Part shown: positions 51,424 through 60,634 of the stretch, one piece after another
How positions within the stretch are numbered: the first letter of the stretch is position 1
Layout of the letters: every line of letters starts with the position of its first letter
Assembly: GCF_004123805.1 (NCBI RefSeq)
Contig: NZ_RWJX01000012.1
Coordinates: forward strand, 1 to 64,000
Length of the DNA: 64,000 nt
From: Cellulomonas endophytica
GTDB taxonomy: Bacteria; Actinomycetota; Actinomycetes; Actinomycetales; Cellulomonadaceae
Direction: 5' to 3'
The notes under the pieces: model-generated
The model's database searches: none
What the model saw: only the letters and a program-made list of their open reading frames with translations
Told to the model about the DNA's origin: nothing
Translations under genes and position numbers: made by a program

Positions 51424-52313
51424 AGAGTGCCTTGGCCGCCTTGACCGGCGCCGCCCTCGTCGGCGGGATCCTGCTCACGGTCGCCGGGCTACTTCGCACC
51501 GCAGTACCTCCCGTCGACGCCCCGTCGTGGTGGCGCCGCCGCGGCACCGCCCTGCCGTCCTCTGGCTGGGAACGGTGGCGGTGGGCCGCCGCCGCCGCAG
51601 CCGGCGTCCTTGCCTGGGCGCTCACGTCCTGGCCGGTCGCCGGGCTGGCGGTCGCCGCCGCTGTGGTCGGGCTGCCGGTGCTGCTGGGGACGGGCAGGGT
51701 CGCGGCGGGGCGGATCGACCGTATCGAGGCGATCGAGGAGTGGACCCGGCGCCTGGCCGACGTGCTGTCCACCGGCACTGGGCTCGAGCAGGCCCTGACC
51801 ACGACCGCCCGCACCTCGCCCGCTCCGATCCGTCCCGCTGTCGACGCGCTCACCGCCCGGTTGGCCGCGCGGTGGTCGACCGAGGCGGCGCTGCGCGCGT
51901 TCGCCGACGACTTGGACGACCCGGCCGGGGACTTCGTGACCGCCGCCCTGTTGCTGGCCGCACGCCGCCGCGGTCCGGGACTGGCCCGGGCCCTGACCTC
52001 GGTGGCCGCCGCGGTCGCGGAGGACGTGGCCGCTCGGCGGCGGATCGAGGCCGAACGGGCCAAGCCGCGCACCACCGCCCGCGCGGTCACGCTCATCACC
52101 CTGCTGGTCGCCGGCGCCCTGATGCTCAACGGCACCTACCTGGCCCCCTACGGCACCGGGGCCGGCCAGCTCGTCCTGGCCGCCATCGCGGCCGGGTTCA
52201 CCGGGTGCCTGCTGTGGATCCGTCACCTGACCTTGGCCACCCCTGACCAGCGCTTCCTGACCCCCGCCTCCGCACGACGGGGTCGGCTCGCGTTCCTCAG
52301 GGGGCGGTCGTGA
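51420..52313 (+). CDS. tadB: TadB-like pilus inner-membrane platform protein
   Basis: 297 residues. Type II secretion GspF-like domain in the middle (IEEWTRRLADVLSTGTGLEQALTTTA), with hydrophobic helices at the N-terminus, about 55-80 and the C-terminal pair. TadB and TadC form the membrane platform moved by TadA. ATG overlaps the tadA stop. Confidence 0.88.
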   Translation: MKSALAALTGAALVGGILLTVAGLLRTAVPPVDAPSWWRRRGTALPSSGWERWRWAAAAAAGVLAWALTSWPVAGLAVAAAVVGLPVLLGTGRVAAGRIDRIEAIEEWTRRLADVLSTGTGLEQALTTTARTSPAPIRPAVDALTARLAARWSTEAALRAFADDLDDPAGDFVTAALLLAARRRGPGLARALTSVAAAVAEDVAARRRIEAERAKPRTTARAVTLITLLVAGALMLNGTYLAPYGTGAGQLVLAAIAAGFTGCLLWIRHLTLATPDQRFLTPASARRGRLAFLRGRS

Positions 52314-53203
52314 GCGGCGTGTGGCCGGTCGTGGCCGCCGGCGCGCTGGTGGGCACCGGGCTGACGGTCACCGCCGCCGGGCTCTGGCCCGCCGCACCCG
52401 ACCTGCGCGCCACCCTGGACCGGTTGCTTCCTAGCGACCTCAGCCACCCCACCGCCGCACGACCCCCGAAACGGGGCGCCGCGGTTCACGCGCGGGCGCT
52501 GCCACCGGTCGTAGACGCGTTTGGGCTGGCCCGTTTCAGGACGGACCTGCGGATCCTCGGGCTGACCCCGCTGGACTTGGCCGCGAAGAAGCTCACCCTG
52601 GCCGGCGTCGGCCTGGCCTTTCCGACCCTCCTGAGCGCCCTGCTTCTCCTCGCCGGGATACAGCTGCCCTTCGCGGTCCCCGCCGTAGCGTCCCTGGTCC
52701 TGGCCGGGATGCTGTTCTGGGTGCCGGATCTGCAGGTGCGGCGGGACTCGGCCGCGGCCCGCACTGCCACCCGGTACGCCACCTGCACCTACCTGGAGCT
52801 GGTCGCGATGGAACGCATCGCCGACGCCGGCGTGAGCGAAGCCCTGGACCGCGCCGCTGCCATCGCCACCACCCCACCCTTCGCCCGCATCGCCGACGCC
52901 CTTCTGCGGGCCGAGCTGTCCGGGCGCCCCTCCTGGGACGGCCTGCGCGACCTGAGCACCCAGACCGGGGTCGTCGAGTTGGGGGACCTGGCCGACATCG
53001 TCGCCGTCGCGGGGCACGACGGCGCCGCGATCTACACCACCTTGCGCGCCCGCGCCGCGTCCCTGCGCACCCAGCTGCTCACGCAGGCCACGGCCACCGC
53101 CAACGCCGCCTCCGAGCACATGGTCGTCCCCGTGTCCCTGCTCGGGCTGTGCTTCATGGCCCTGCTCGGCTACCCCGCCTTCGTCCGCATCCTCGGCACC
53201 TAG
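52310..53203 (+). CDS. tadC: TadC-like pilus inner-membrane platform protein
   Basis: 297 residues. GspF-type fold with membrane helices near 5-25, 100-145 and 265-290. The central cytoplasmic part reads YLELVAMERIADAGVSEALDRA. GTG start overlaps the tadB stop (GTGA). The gap to the pilin gene is 65 bp. Confidence 0.88.
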   Translation: MSGVWPVVAAGALVGTGLTVTAAGLWPAAPDLRATLDRLLPSDLSHPTAARPPKRGAAVHARALPPVVDAFGLARFRTDLRILGLTPLDLAAKKLTLAGVGLAFPTLLSALLLLAGIQLPFAVPAVASLVLAGMLFWVPDLQVRRDSAAARTATRYATCTYLELVAMERIADAGVSEALDRAAAIATTPPFARIADALLRAELSGRPSWDGLRDLSTQTGVVELGDLADIVAVAGHDGAAIYTTLRARAASLRTQLLTQATATANAASEHMVVPVSLLGLCFMALLGYPAFVRILGT

Positions 53204-53268
53204 AGGACGCCACACCACCCACACGGCAGAGCACCGACCTGAACACGACGACCAGAGGGGCTTCGGTC

Positions 53269-53490
53269 ATGAACACGCTCGTCCTGCTGACGTTCCTGCA
53301 CGACTACACCACCCGCGCCCGCACCACCGTCCGCACCCGCCTGCGCAGCCGCTTGGGCGGGCACCACCACGAGGCCGGGCTGGCGACGCTGGAGATGGTG
53401 ATCATCGCCCTGGGCCTGATCGCCGTCGCCACCGTCCTGGTCCTGGCCATCACCGCCGCCGTCCAGCGCCGCGTCGACCAGATCACCTGA
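53269..53490 (+). CDS. Flp-type prepilin
   Basis: 73 residues. A basic leader of about 38 residues ends in Gly, then LATLE with Glu at +5, then a long hydrophobic helix (MVIIALGLIAVATVLVLAI). This matches class III Flp prepilins, except that Met replaces the usual Tyr after Glu. The mature peptide would have about 33 residues. AGAGGGG lies 8 nt before the ATG. It is the likely main pilus subunit. Confidence 0.82.
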   Translation: MNTLVLLTFLHDYTTRARTTVRTRLRSRLGGHHHEAGLATLEMVIIALGLIAVATVLVLAITAAVQRRVDQIT

Positions 53491-53492
53491 CC

Positions 53493-53969
53493 ATGCCCGG
53501 CCTCACCACAAGCACCAAGAGCACCTCAGTGCGGACCGTCGGTGCGACCGCGCGCGGACCCACGCCGGCACGCCGCCCTCGTTGGGGCTCGCAGGAGGGG
53601 TCGGCGAGTCTGGAGCTGGTGATCCTGTTCCCGGTCCTGCTGCTGCTGGTGACGGCGCTGGTGCAGTACGGGCTGTGGTTCCACGCGCGCAGCATCGCCC
53701 TGGCTGCCGCCCACGAGGGCCTGGCCGCCGCCCGCGCCTACACCGCCACCGCCGACGCCGGCCTCACCGACGCGGCCACGTTCGCCGCCCAGGTCGGCAA
53801 CGGCACCCTCACCGACGTCGAGATCACCGTGACAACCCCTGCCACAGGGCAGGTGCGGGTGCAGGTGACCGGGCGTGCCCTCCCCGTGCTGCCCGGCACC
53901 ACGGGCCTGCCAATCACCCAGAGCGCCGAAGGACCCCGAGAATCCTTCACCACGAGCGGTGCCCCGTGA
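53493..53969 (+). CDS. TadE-family pseudopilin (first)
   Basis: 158 residues. A TadE motif (GSASLELVILFPVLLLLVTALVQ) starts near residue 36, with Glu at +6 after the likely processing site. The rest is a beta-rich extracellular part. It starts 2 nt after the pilin stop. Confidence 0.85.
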   Translation: MPGLTTSTKSTSVRTVGATARGPTPARRPRWGSQEGSASLELVILFPVLLLLVTALVQYGLWFHARSIALAAAHEGLAAARAYTATADAGLTDAATFAAQVGNGTLTDVEITVTTPATGQVRVQVTGRALPVLPGTTGLPITQSAEGPRESFTTSGAP

Positions 53970-54421
53970 GCACCACCGCGGCCCCGAGACTTCGCGTGCG
54001 CCCGCGGTGGCGGGACGAGCGCGGGTCCGCCTCGCTGGAGCTGGCGATCCTGGCCCCCGCGCTGCTGGTCCTGCTGGCCGCGTTGGTCCTGGCCGGACGC
54101 TTCCAGGTGGCCTCGTCCACGCTTGAGCACGCCACCCGCACCGCCGCCCGCGAGGCCTCCCTGGCCCGCACGCCCGACGCCGCCCGCACCGCCGCCCAGA
54201 CCGCCCTCACCCGCGAACTACGCGGCAGCCCGTGCACCGGCGACGCCTCCACGATCGACACCCGGACCATCGCCGGTCCCGTCGGCACACCTGGCACCGT
54301 GACGGTGGCCGTGTCGTGCACCGTCACGATTGCGGACCTGGCCGTGCCCGGGCTACCCGGCACCCGCACCCTCTCCGCCACCGCCTCCTCCCCGGTCGAC
54401 GCCTACCGGAGCCGGCCATGA
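53966..54421 (+). CDS. TadE-family pseudopilin (second)
   Basis: 151 residues with RGSASLELAILAPALLVLLAALVLAGR near residue 20, the TadE transmembrane motif. The extracellular part contains two cysteines that may pair. GTG start overlaps the preceding stop (GTGA). Confidence 0.85.
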   Translation: MSTTAAPRLRVRPRWRDERGSASLELAILAPALLVLLAALVLAGRFQVASSTLEHATRTAAREASLARTPDAARTAAQTALTRELRGSPCTGDASTIDTRTIAGPVGTPGTVTVAVSCTVTIADLAVPGLPGTRTLSATASSPVDAYRSRP

Positions 54422-54867
54422 CCACCCACGTGCGTGCACGCCTCGGGCGACGTGGAGGGCGGGAGGAGGGGTCGGTGTCGGTGTTCGTCGTGATCGCCAC
54501 CTTCGGGTTGATGGTGCTCATCGGCCTCGTCGTCGATGGCGGCACCCTGCTGCGCGCCACTCAGTCCGCGCACACGCTGGCCGGCGAGGCCGCCCGCGCC
54601 GGCGGGCAAGCCGTCGACCGCCCCACCGCCGCCAGCGGAGACGTCACCGTCAACCCGGCCGCCGCCGTGCGCGCAGCCAGCGCCTACCTGACCGCCGCCG
54701 GCACCAGCGGCACCGTCGCCATCACCGGAGACGGCACACGCCTGTCAGTCACGGTCACCGACACCGCGCCCACCGTCTTTCTCGCGCTCATCGGGATCCG
54801 CGAGCTGTCCGCGACCAGCACCGCCCACGCAGTCCTGGTCCACGCCCTGCCGGGAGGGACACCATGA
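54418..54867 (+). CDS. TadG-like pilus assembly protein
   Basis: 149 residues. One N-terminal membrane helix with EEGSVSVFVVIATFGLMVLIGLVVDGG, typical of the TadE/TadG-like family, lacking the large VWA domain of full TadG. The ATG overlaps the preceding stop, and the stop overlaps the LysM-BTAD gene. Confidence 0.83.
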   Translation: MTTHVRARLGRRGGREEGSVSVFVVIATFGLMVLIGLVVDGGTLLRATQSAHTLAGEAARAGGQAVDRPTAASGDVTVNPAAAVRAASAYLTAAGTSGTVAITGDGTRLSVTVTDTAPTVFLALIGIRELSATSTAHAVLVHALPGGTP

Positions 54868-57800
54868 CCACCACCACTCCCCGACCCACGACCAGACCGA
54901 CCCGTCGACCGGCTCGACGGGACGTCAGCGCCGGTGACGTGCTGCGCGGAGTGGCCGCCACCGCCACCCTGCTGGCCTTCGTCGCAGGCATCCCCGCCGG
55001 CCTGTCCGCCACCCGAGAGCTGTGGTGGCCCACGCGCGTGCCGTCGTCCTGGGCAGCAGCGCGGGACCTGCTGATGGCCCCCGACGACGGCACCCTCCTG
55101 CTCGTGGCCCTCGCCGCCACGATCGCTATTGCCTGGGCGCTGTTCACCGCGTGCGTGCTCGCCGAGCTCCTTGCCCGCGCACGCCGCGCCACCGTCCCAC
55201 CCCTCCCCCTGCTCAGCGGGCTCCAGCACGCCACCAGCACCCTGCTCGCCACCGCCGGAATCCTGCTCACCGTCCTGCCCACCGCCGCTCCGGCACACGC
55301 CGCCCCCGCCGCCCGGGCCGCCCTCGAGGCAGTCCTGGTCGCCGCAGTGCCCGACTCCGCTGTAGTCGGCATGCCGCCAACGGCCTCGCGCGACGACGAC
55401 CCAACGCTCACGACGGCCGTGGCATCGAGGGCCTCAGCGGGCGGGCCGGCCGTGGTGGTGCAGCGCGGAGACAGCCTGTGGAGCCTGGCCGAACGACACC
55501 TCGGCGACGGCACCCGCTACACCCAGATCCGCGACCTCAACCTCACCCGACCCCAACCCGACGGCCGCACCCTCACCGACGCCGACTGGCTCTACCCCGG
55601 CTGGACCCTGCAACTGCCTCCCGACGCCACCGACCTCCCCCGCCCCACGCCTGCCGCGGACCTCGGTCCGGACAGCGACAGCAGACTTGCTGGGGTCACC
55701 GTGGAACCAGGCGACACGCTGTCTGAGCTCGCCGAGGAGTACCTCGGCGACGCCAGCCGCTACCCCGACCTCTACACCGCCAACGCCGGGCAATCTCAAT
55801 CCGACGGCGCCACGCTGACCGACCCTGACCTCATCCACCCCGGCTGGACCATCGCCCTCCCACCCGCAGCCGGCACCGAGGCGACAGCGACACCTGCCCC
55901 TGGCGCGCTCCCCGCTACCGCCGCGGACGCGCCACCTCCTACAGACGCGCCGAACCCCTCGCCCGCTGCCACAACTGACAGTGCACCTAAGACGAGCACC
56001 TACGTCGCGCCGCCGCTACAGCGAGAGGCAGCACCCGGGCCCCCGCCGGCGCCTCCGCAGGAGGCCTTCACGGCACCGGAGCAGGACGAAGCCGCGCCGG
56101 TACCGCCGCACGGCCTGTTCGTCCTGGGACTGACCGGGCTGGCCGCCGCCGGGCTGGCCACCGAGCTCACCCGGCGACGCCACCGGCAACAGCACACCCG
56201 CCGCCCCGGCCACCGCATCGCCCTACCCGCCCCGGCCTCCCCCGCCGCGACCGCCGAACACGCCCTGCGTGCGGCGACCGAGCCGAACGTGTCCGGGCCG
56301 GACCTGGGGCAGGTGCTACGACGCCTGGAGACCCGCTGCTTCGCGGACCAACGGGACCTTCCTCGGCTGGGCGCCCTCACCCTCACCCCGCACGACCTCA
56401 CGCTGCACCTGGTCGAGGACGAGGCCGACCCCCTGCCCCCGTTCACCCCCGCCGGCCCCAGAACATGGACCGCAACGACCGGTGACCTGCTCGCCGACCA
56501 GCTGCCCATCGACCCGTCCGGGTGCGACCCCTACCCCGCCCTGGTCACCCTCGGCCACACCGCCCAGGGCACCCTGCTGCTGAACCTCGAAGCCGCCGGA
56601 ACCCTCACCCTCACCGGAGACCCCACCGCCGCCGACAACGCCCTGCGCGCCCTGGTCGCCGAACTGGCGACCTCACCCCTGGTCCGGCGCACCGCCCTGA
56701 TCACCGACAGCCGCTTCACCGACTTCGCCGCCACCTTCGACCCGGGCCGAGTCCACGCCGATCGCCACCCTGACGACCGCCTCGCCACCCACCTAGCCGC
56801 CGTCGCGAAACTGCTGCGCGACGGCCAGCTCGACGACGTCCTGCAAGCCCGCTCCGACCGCGTCCTGGAAGACACCTGGATCCCCGTCCTGCACGTCCAC
56901 GACAGCACGACCCCCTGCCCTCCGTGGAGCGGCGCCACCCTCCTCACCCGCGCCGCAGCACAGGACGCCTGGACTCTCGACGTTCAAGGCGACGGCAGCG
57001 GGCAGCTGCAACCGCTGAACCTCACGGTCACCGTCCAGCAACTCACTCTCGACGACGCCCTCCGCGTCCTGGAAGCACTGCAAGCGGCCACACCGGCGAC
57101 AGCCGAGCCAGCCGTCCGAGACGACGTGGTTGACCTCGCGACCGACCTAGCAGCCATTCACGACCAGCTCGCGGCCGAAACCAACACTCAAGAACTGGAC
57201 CGCAGCGGCGCCGGCACGGTGCGCATCAACATCCTGGGCCCCATCACCGTGGACGGCCTGGCCCAGCCCACACCGCCGCTGAGCCCCCGCACCCTGGAGC
57301 TGCTGACCTACCTGGCCCTGCACGGCCCCGCCACCGGCCCCGACCTCGACGAAGCCCTCTGGAACGGACGACGCGTCGAGACCGCCACCCGCAACGCCCT
57401 GCTGTACCGGGCACGGCAACGACTCGGCGAAAACATCCTCCCGCTGCTGGGACCCGACGGCCTCTACCGCCTCGGACCTCACGTCGCCACCGACTGGGCA
57501 CAGTTCCAAACCCTCACCCTCGACGCCCTCAGGCACGACACCGACCGCGACACGCTCGAGCAGCGCCTTTCAGCGGCACTCGACCTCGTGCGCGACCGGC
57601 CCTTTCGCGGCATCTCCCCTACCGCCTATGCCTGGGCCGACCACGACATCGCAACTATCACCGCTGCCATAGCCGACGTCGCCCACGTCCTCGCCACTAC
57701 CCGCACCCATACCGGCGACCATCACGGTGCCCTCACCGCCGCCACTCACGGCCTCCTCGCAGAGCCCTACAACGACCAGCTCCAAGTCGACGCTCTGGAA

Positions 57801-57890
57801 GCAAGCACCAAGATCGGTCGGCCCGATGAGATCAAGGCGCTCTCGACGCGCTTCGCCGAACGTTCAGCCGACCTCTATTCAGAAACATGA
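54864..57890 (+). CDS. LysM-membrane-BTAD multidomain protein
   Basis: 1008 residues. Domains in order: three hydrophobic helices (about 25-48, 77-103, 123-141); two LysM-like peptidoglycan-binding modules (196-252 with VQRGDSLWSLAERHLGDG; 277-333 with VEPGDTLSELAEEYLGD); a Pro/Ala-rich linker; a fourth membrane helix (417-436) followed by Arg residues; a domain of unknown type (about 480-770); and a C-terminal winged helix plus BTAD helical repeats (785-1000, RINILGPITVDG...LTYLALHG). It could report cell-wall state to transcription or to pilus assembly. ATG overlaps the TadG stop. Confidence 0.82.
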   Translation: MTTTTPRPTTRPTRRPARRDVSAGDVLRGVAATATLLAFVAGIPAGLSATRELWWPTRVPSSWAAARDLLMAPDDGTLLLVALAATIAIAWALFTACVLAELLARARRATVPPLPLLSGLQHATSTLLATAGILLTVLPTAAPAHAAPAARAALEAVLVAAVPDSAVVGMPPTASRDDDPTLTTAVASRASAGGPAVVVQRGDSLWSLAERHLGDGTRYTQIRDLNLTRPQPDGRTLTDADWLYPGWTLQLPPDATDLPRPTPAADLGPDSDSRLAGVTVEPGDTLSELAEEYLGDASRYPDLYTANAGQSQSDGATLTDPDLIHPGWTIALPPAAGTEATATPAPGALPATAADAPPPTDAPNPSPAATTDSAPKTSTYVAPPLQREAAPGPPPAPPQEAFTAPEQDEAAPVPPHGLFVLGLTGLAAAGLATELTRRRHRQQHTRRPGHRIALPAPASPAATAEHALRAATEPNVSGPDLGQVLRRLETRCFADQRDLPRLGALTLTPHDLTLHLVEDEADPLPPFTPAGPRTWTATTGDLLADQLPIDPSGCDPYPALVTLGHTAQGTLLLNLEAAGTLTLTGDPTAADNALRALVAELATSPLVRRTALITDSRFTDFAATFDPGRVHADRHPDDRLATHLAAVAKLLRDGQLDDVLQARSDRVLEDTWIPVLHVHDSTTPCPPWSGATLLTRAAAQDAWTLDVQGDGSGQLQPLNLTVTVQQLTLDDALRVLEALQAATPATAEPAVRDDVVDLATDLAAIHDQLAAETNTQELDRSGAGTVRINILGPITVDGLAQPTPPLSPRTLELLTYLALHGPATGPDLDEALWNGRRVETATRNALLYRARQRLGENILPLLGPDGLYRLGPHVATDWAQFQTLTLDALRHDTDRDTLEQRLSAALDLVRDRPFRGISPTAYAWADHDIATITAAIADVAHVLATTRTHTGDHHGALTAATHGLLAEPYNDQLQVDALEASTKIGRPDEIKALSTRFAERSADLYSET

Positions 57891-57905
57891 CATTCCTCGC
57901 CTCCT

Positions 57906-57924
57906 GCACTCCGGTAGAGAGTGC
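57906..57924 (+). terminator. Small hairpin after the LysM-BTAD gene
   Basis: 6-bp arms GCACTC/GAGTGC with a 7-nt loop, 16 nt after the stop. It is weak and has no T-run. Confidence 0.35.
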
Positions 57925-58046
57925 GCCCGGATCGCGCTCACTCGTGCTCTCCAGGGGGTCGACCGAGAAGATGTTGCTTCCCCTAGCCTGCCGTGCGCTC
58001 TTCCAGTACCGTGCCCGTACCACGCCATGGCCGGAGGATGCCGCTC

Positions 58047-60221
58047 GTGAAGATAACGTCACTAAAGATTACGAACTTCAAAGCGATCAGACACTTCGAA
58101 ATCAGCGACCTCGGCCCGATGGTCGTCATCGCCGGTCCGAATGGGTCAGGAAAGAGTTGCATCCTGGATGCCATTCGTTTATTGAAAGTGCGGGTCGGCA
58201 GTTCAACTGCTCAAGACCTGCAGCTGTGGCTCGGCGAACTGCAGATCGCTCCGGACTCTCGCCATGGTGATCGCTCACTCTACCGAGATCCAACTGAACC
58301 CTTCACGATCGAAGCAGTCTTGGAGGTGGAAGACACCGAAGTTGAATACCTACGCCAGAACGCCAAGGACCTCCTAGCCGCGCGCGTTTGGCAGGAGGTC
58401 TTCACGAATCCTGAGTATTACGGGCAGCCCCCGCAGGCCCTAGCGATCCAGTTTCCGCAGTTCGTTCCGATCGTCGAGGCTCGCGTAGCGGAGCACCTCG
58501 GTACGCTTGCCTTCGAAGGCACCGACACAAGGCAGTACGCGACCGGCCTCTCGCAGCGTATCGGCGAGCCTCCAAGTATCGTAAGCGATCCGATTATACA
58601 ATTGCTTTTCCGAACCTACAGGCCCGAGCATGTCGGCACTATCGAATATTTCGGTGCGACACGCGCCTATGCCCGCGAGACCTTAAGCGGCGTTCATGTC
58701 GGCGAGCCTGCCAGACAAGACCCACGCGCCGGTCAAGGAGTGGTGAATTGGCAAGCGAAGCTTGGCAATGTAAAAAGCGAACTTGCGAATAGTTACGTAC
58801 GCGCACTAATCCGAGGACAGGCGGTCGGAGAGTCTGCGGCTTCGCCCCTAGATGCCACAATGAAAGATCTGTTCTCGACCTTCTTCCCCGACAAGACCTA
58901 CCTAGGCGTCGTCGCGACCCCGGACGGGTTCCTTGAATATCCGGTACGACTCCGATCTGGCGAGATTCACGATATCAACGAGCTGAGTGCCGGCGAGAAG
59001 GAGATCGTCTACGGCTATCTGCGGCTTCGTTCTGCCGCCCTCGCGCGCTCAATAATCTTGATGGACGAGCCCGAACTGCACCTTAATCCTGCGCTCCTGT
59101 ACGGACTCGCAGAGTTTTATCACAGGAACCTAGTTCAACCGGGCAACAATCAGATGTGGCTGGTCACGCATTCCGACGCCATTCTACGCCGAGTTGCGCT
59201 GGAGCCCGCATACTCGGTAATACACCTCCAGCCAGCGACACTACAAGAAGTTCCGGAGAACCAGGCGCAGCCCGTCAACAGCAGTGACGCCATCGAACGA
59301 GTACTCCTGGATCTCATCGGGGACCTCGCATATTATCGTCCGCGCGGGAAAGTGGTGCTCTTCGAGGGTGGAGGAGACACTGATTTCGACGTCGAGATGA
59401 CTAGAAGACTTTTCCCCAGCGTTGCAAAGATGGCTAATTTCGTTAGTGGAGGCGGCAAGCGTCGAGTCAGCGATCTCTACGAAGTGCTCGACAAGGCCGC
59501 TCAAGCGGGCGCTCTGGACACGTCCTTTTTCGCCGTCACCGATAGGGATTCGGGCGCGAGAGCCACGGAACAGCAACGTGCGGTGACCCGGCTCCGAACT
59601 TGGGATCGCTACCATATCGAAAATTACCTATTGGAACCTCTTTTCATCGCCGCGGAGGTCCGTGCAACTCAGCTCAAGTCCACGATGACCCCTGAGGAAG
59701 CAGAAAGTGTGCTCAAAGACTGCGCTCGCGAACTTATAACAGAACTTGTCAGCGCGCGTTTGATAGCGGCGATCGACAGCGAATTGCGCGGGTGCGTAAC
59801 TATCGGCGCGGAGAAGCGCGGCGCCAACTCAGTGGACCGTTTGCGACCCTCCGTCACAGCAACGCTCGAGCGTCTAGACGCAGCAAGCAAGAGGATTGGC
59901 GATACTGCCTATTTGCAACAGATTGCGGACGCGGAGCGTGAAAAATTGCAGAGCGCTGTGGACGAGGATCGCTGGAACGCAGAGTTTCCAGGTAGGCGCA
60001 TCATCAAATTGTTCGTAAGCCGCACGCTTGGCGGCAAAGCCGATTACGAAGGGTTTCGGAACCGAGTCATAGCGCGCATGGCAGACGCTGCGTATCAGCC
60101 AACAGGTATGCGCTCGGTGCTCGTCGATGATTTCGGTCTGACTGACGAAACGGTGCAGGCAGCCGGCCCGGCGACCGTGTCGACCGGAGGGGAGCCCGTC
60201 GAGATCCATCCGGAAGCTTGA
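58047..60221 (+). CDS. ABC/OLD-type ATPase fused to DUF4435 (TOPRIM-like) domain; PARIS-like defence candidate
   Basis: 724 residues. N-terminal SMC/OLD-like ATPase: Walker A GPNGSGKS (30-37), signature LSAGEKE (313-319), Walker B IILMDEPELHL (336-346), H-loop LVTHSD (372-377). C-terminal part (from about 435): VLFEGGGDTDF, FFAVTDRD and RYHIENYLLEP, the acidic and R-x-x-ENYLL features of DUF4435/TOPRIM-like nucleases. GTG at 58047 is 9 nt after GGAGG; the ATG at 58038 touches that site. Codon use is clearly AT-richer than in neighbours, a sign of recent transfer. In PARIS, AriA and AriB supply these two domains. Other OLD-type systems are possible. Confidence 0.78.
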   Translation: MKITSLKITNFKAIRHFEISDLGPMVVIAGPNGSGKSCILDAIRLLKVRVGSSTAQDLQLWLGELQIAPDSRHGDRSLYRDPTEPFTIEAVLEVEDTEVEYLRQNAKDLLAARVWQEVFTNPEYYGQPPQALAIQFPQFVPIVEARVAEHLGTLAFEGTDTRQYATGLSQRIGEPPSIVSDPIIQLLFRTYRPEHVGTIEYFGATRAYARETLSGVHVGEPARQDPRAGQGVVNWQAKLGNVKSELANSYVRALIRGQAVGESAASPLDATMKDLFSTFFPDKTYLGVVATPDGFLEYPVRLRSGEIHDINELSAGEKEIVYGYLRLRSAALARSIILMDEPELHLNPALLYGLAEFYHRNLVQPGNNQMWLVTHSDAILRRVALEPAYSVIHLQPATLQEVPENQAQPVNSSDAIERVLLDLIGDLAYYRPRGKVVLFEGGGDTDFDVEMTRRLFPSVAKMANFVSGGGKRRVSDLYEVLDKAAQAGALDTSFFAVTDRDSGARATEQQRAVTRLRTWDRYHIENYLLEPLFIAAEVRATQLKSTMTPEEAESVLKDCARELITELVSARLIAAIDSELRGCVTIGAEKRGANSVDRLRPSVTATLERLDAASKRIGDTAYLQQIADAEREKLQSAVDEDRWNAEFPGRRIIKLFVSRTLGGKADYEGFRNRVIARMADAAYQPTGMRSVLVDDFGLTDETVQAAGPATVSTGGEPVEIHPEA

Positions 60222-60634
60222 TCGTCCAAAGCGAGGATCGTGCTCAAAGATTGCGACGCGAGTCAGTAGGCATGATCTAAAGCGATGAGGATCGACGCCA
60301 TCTACACGGAATGGCGTTTAAAACCCTAGCGAACGGACTGTTCGCCCGTGGGCATGCCATCCTTCAGAACGACCGTGCTCCAGCCGATCCGTCGCGCTGC
60401 GCATGCACAAGTGGAGCGATTGCGTTGTACCGCAAGTCCATGGCTACCCGCGCCGCGCGGCTGGTTCAGCAGCGAGATCTGGGCTACCCCAAGGCTGTCG
60501 GCGCTCAGTAGCGACTTGGCGTCTCTCGTCGAGTTGGCCTACCCGCTAGCCCGGCCGTCTTACGCGTTAGTGGTGCCACACGGCGGTATTGGGGTTCGCG
60601 TCAGGTGAGCCCGCTCTCCGGAGAGGCACCGCTC
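60222..60634. other. 413-bp region without a convincing gene
   Basis: It holds a hairpin with TTTAAAA (60295-60324) and two short open frames (60311-60511 and 60348-60608). Both lack ribosome sites and recognisable motifs. The composition changes from AT-richer to GC-rich near 60550, so the right junction of the inserted defence gene probably lies here. Confidence 0.45.
60295..60317 (+). terminator. Terminator-like hairpin after the ATPase-DUF4435 gene
   Basis: 7-bp arms ACGCCAT/ATGGCGT with a 9-nt loop, followed by TTAAAA. It lies 73 nt after the stop. Confidence 0.45.

Noticed and set aside
57974-58012. Full -35/-10 promoter for the ATPase-DUF4435 gene (TTGCTT and TACCGT)
   Set aside because: The spacing is 27 bp, too long. 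TACCGT alone may still serve as a -10.
60311-60608. Two short open frames (66 and 86 codons) after the defence gene
   Set aside because: There is no ribosome site or motif. They may be relics, but not enough is seen to call genes.
60605-60634. Upstream GTG start for the DUF6112-like protein
   Set aside because: GGAGAGG lies 8 nt before GTG 60635, and no ribosome site precedes GTG 60605.
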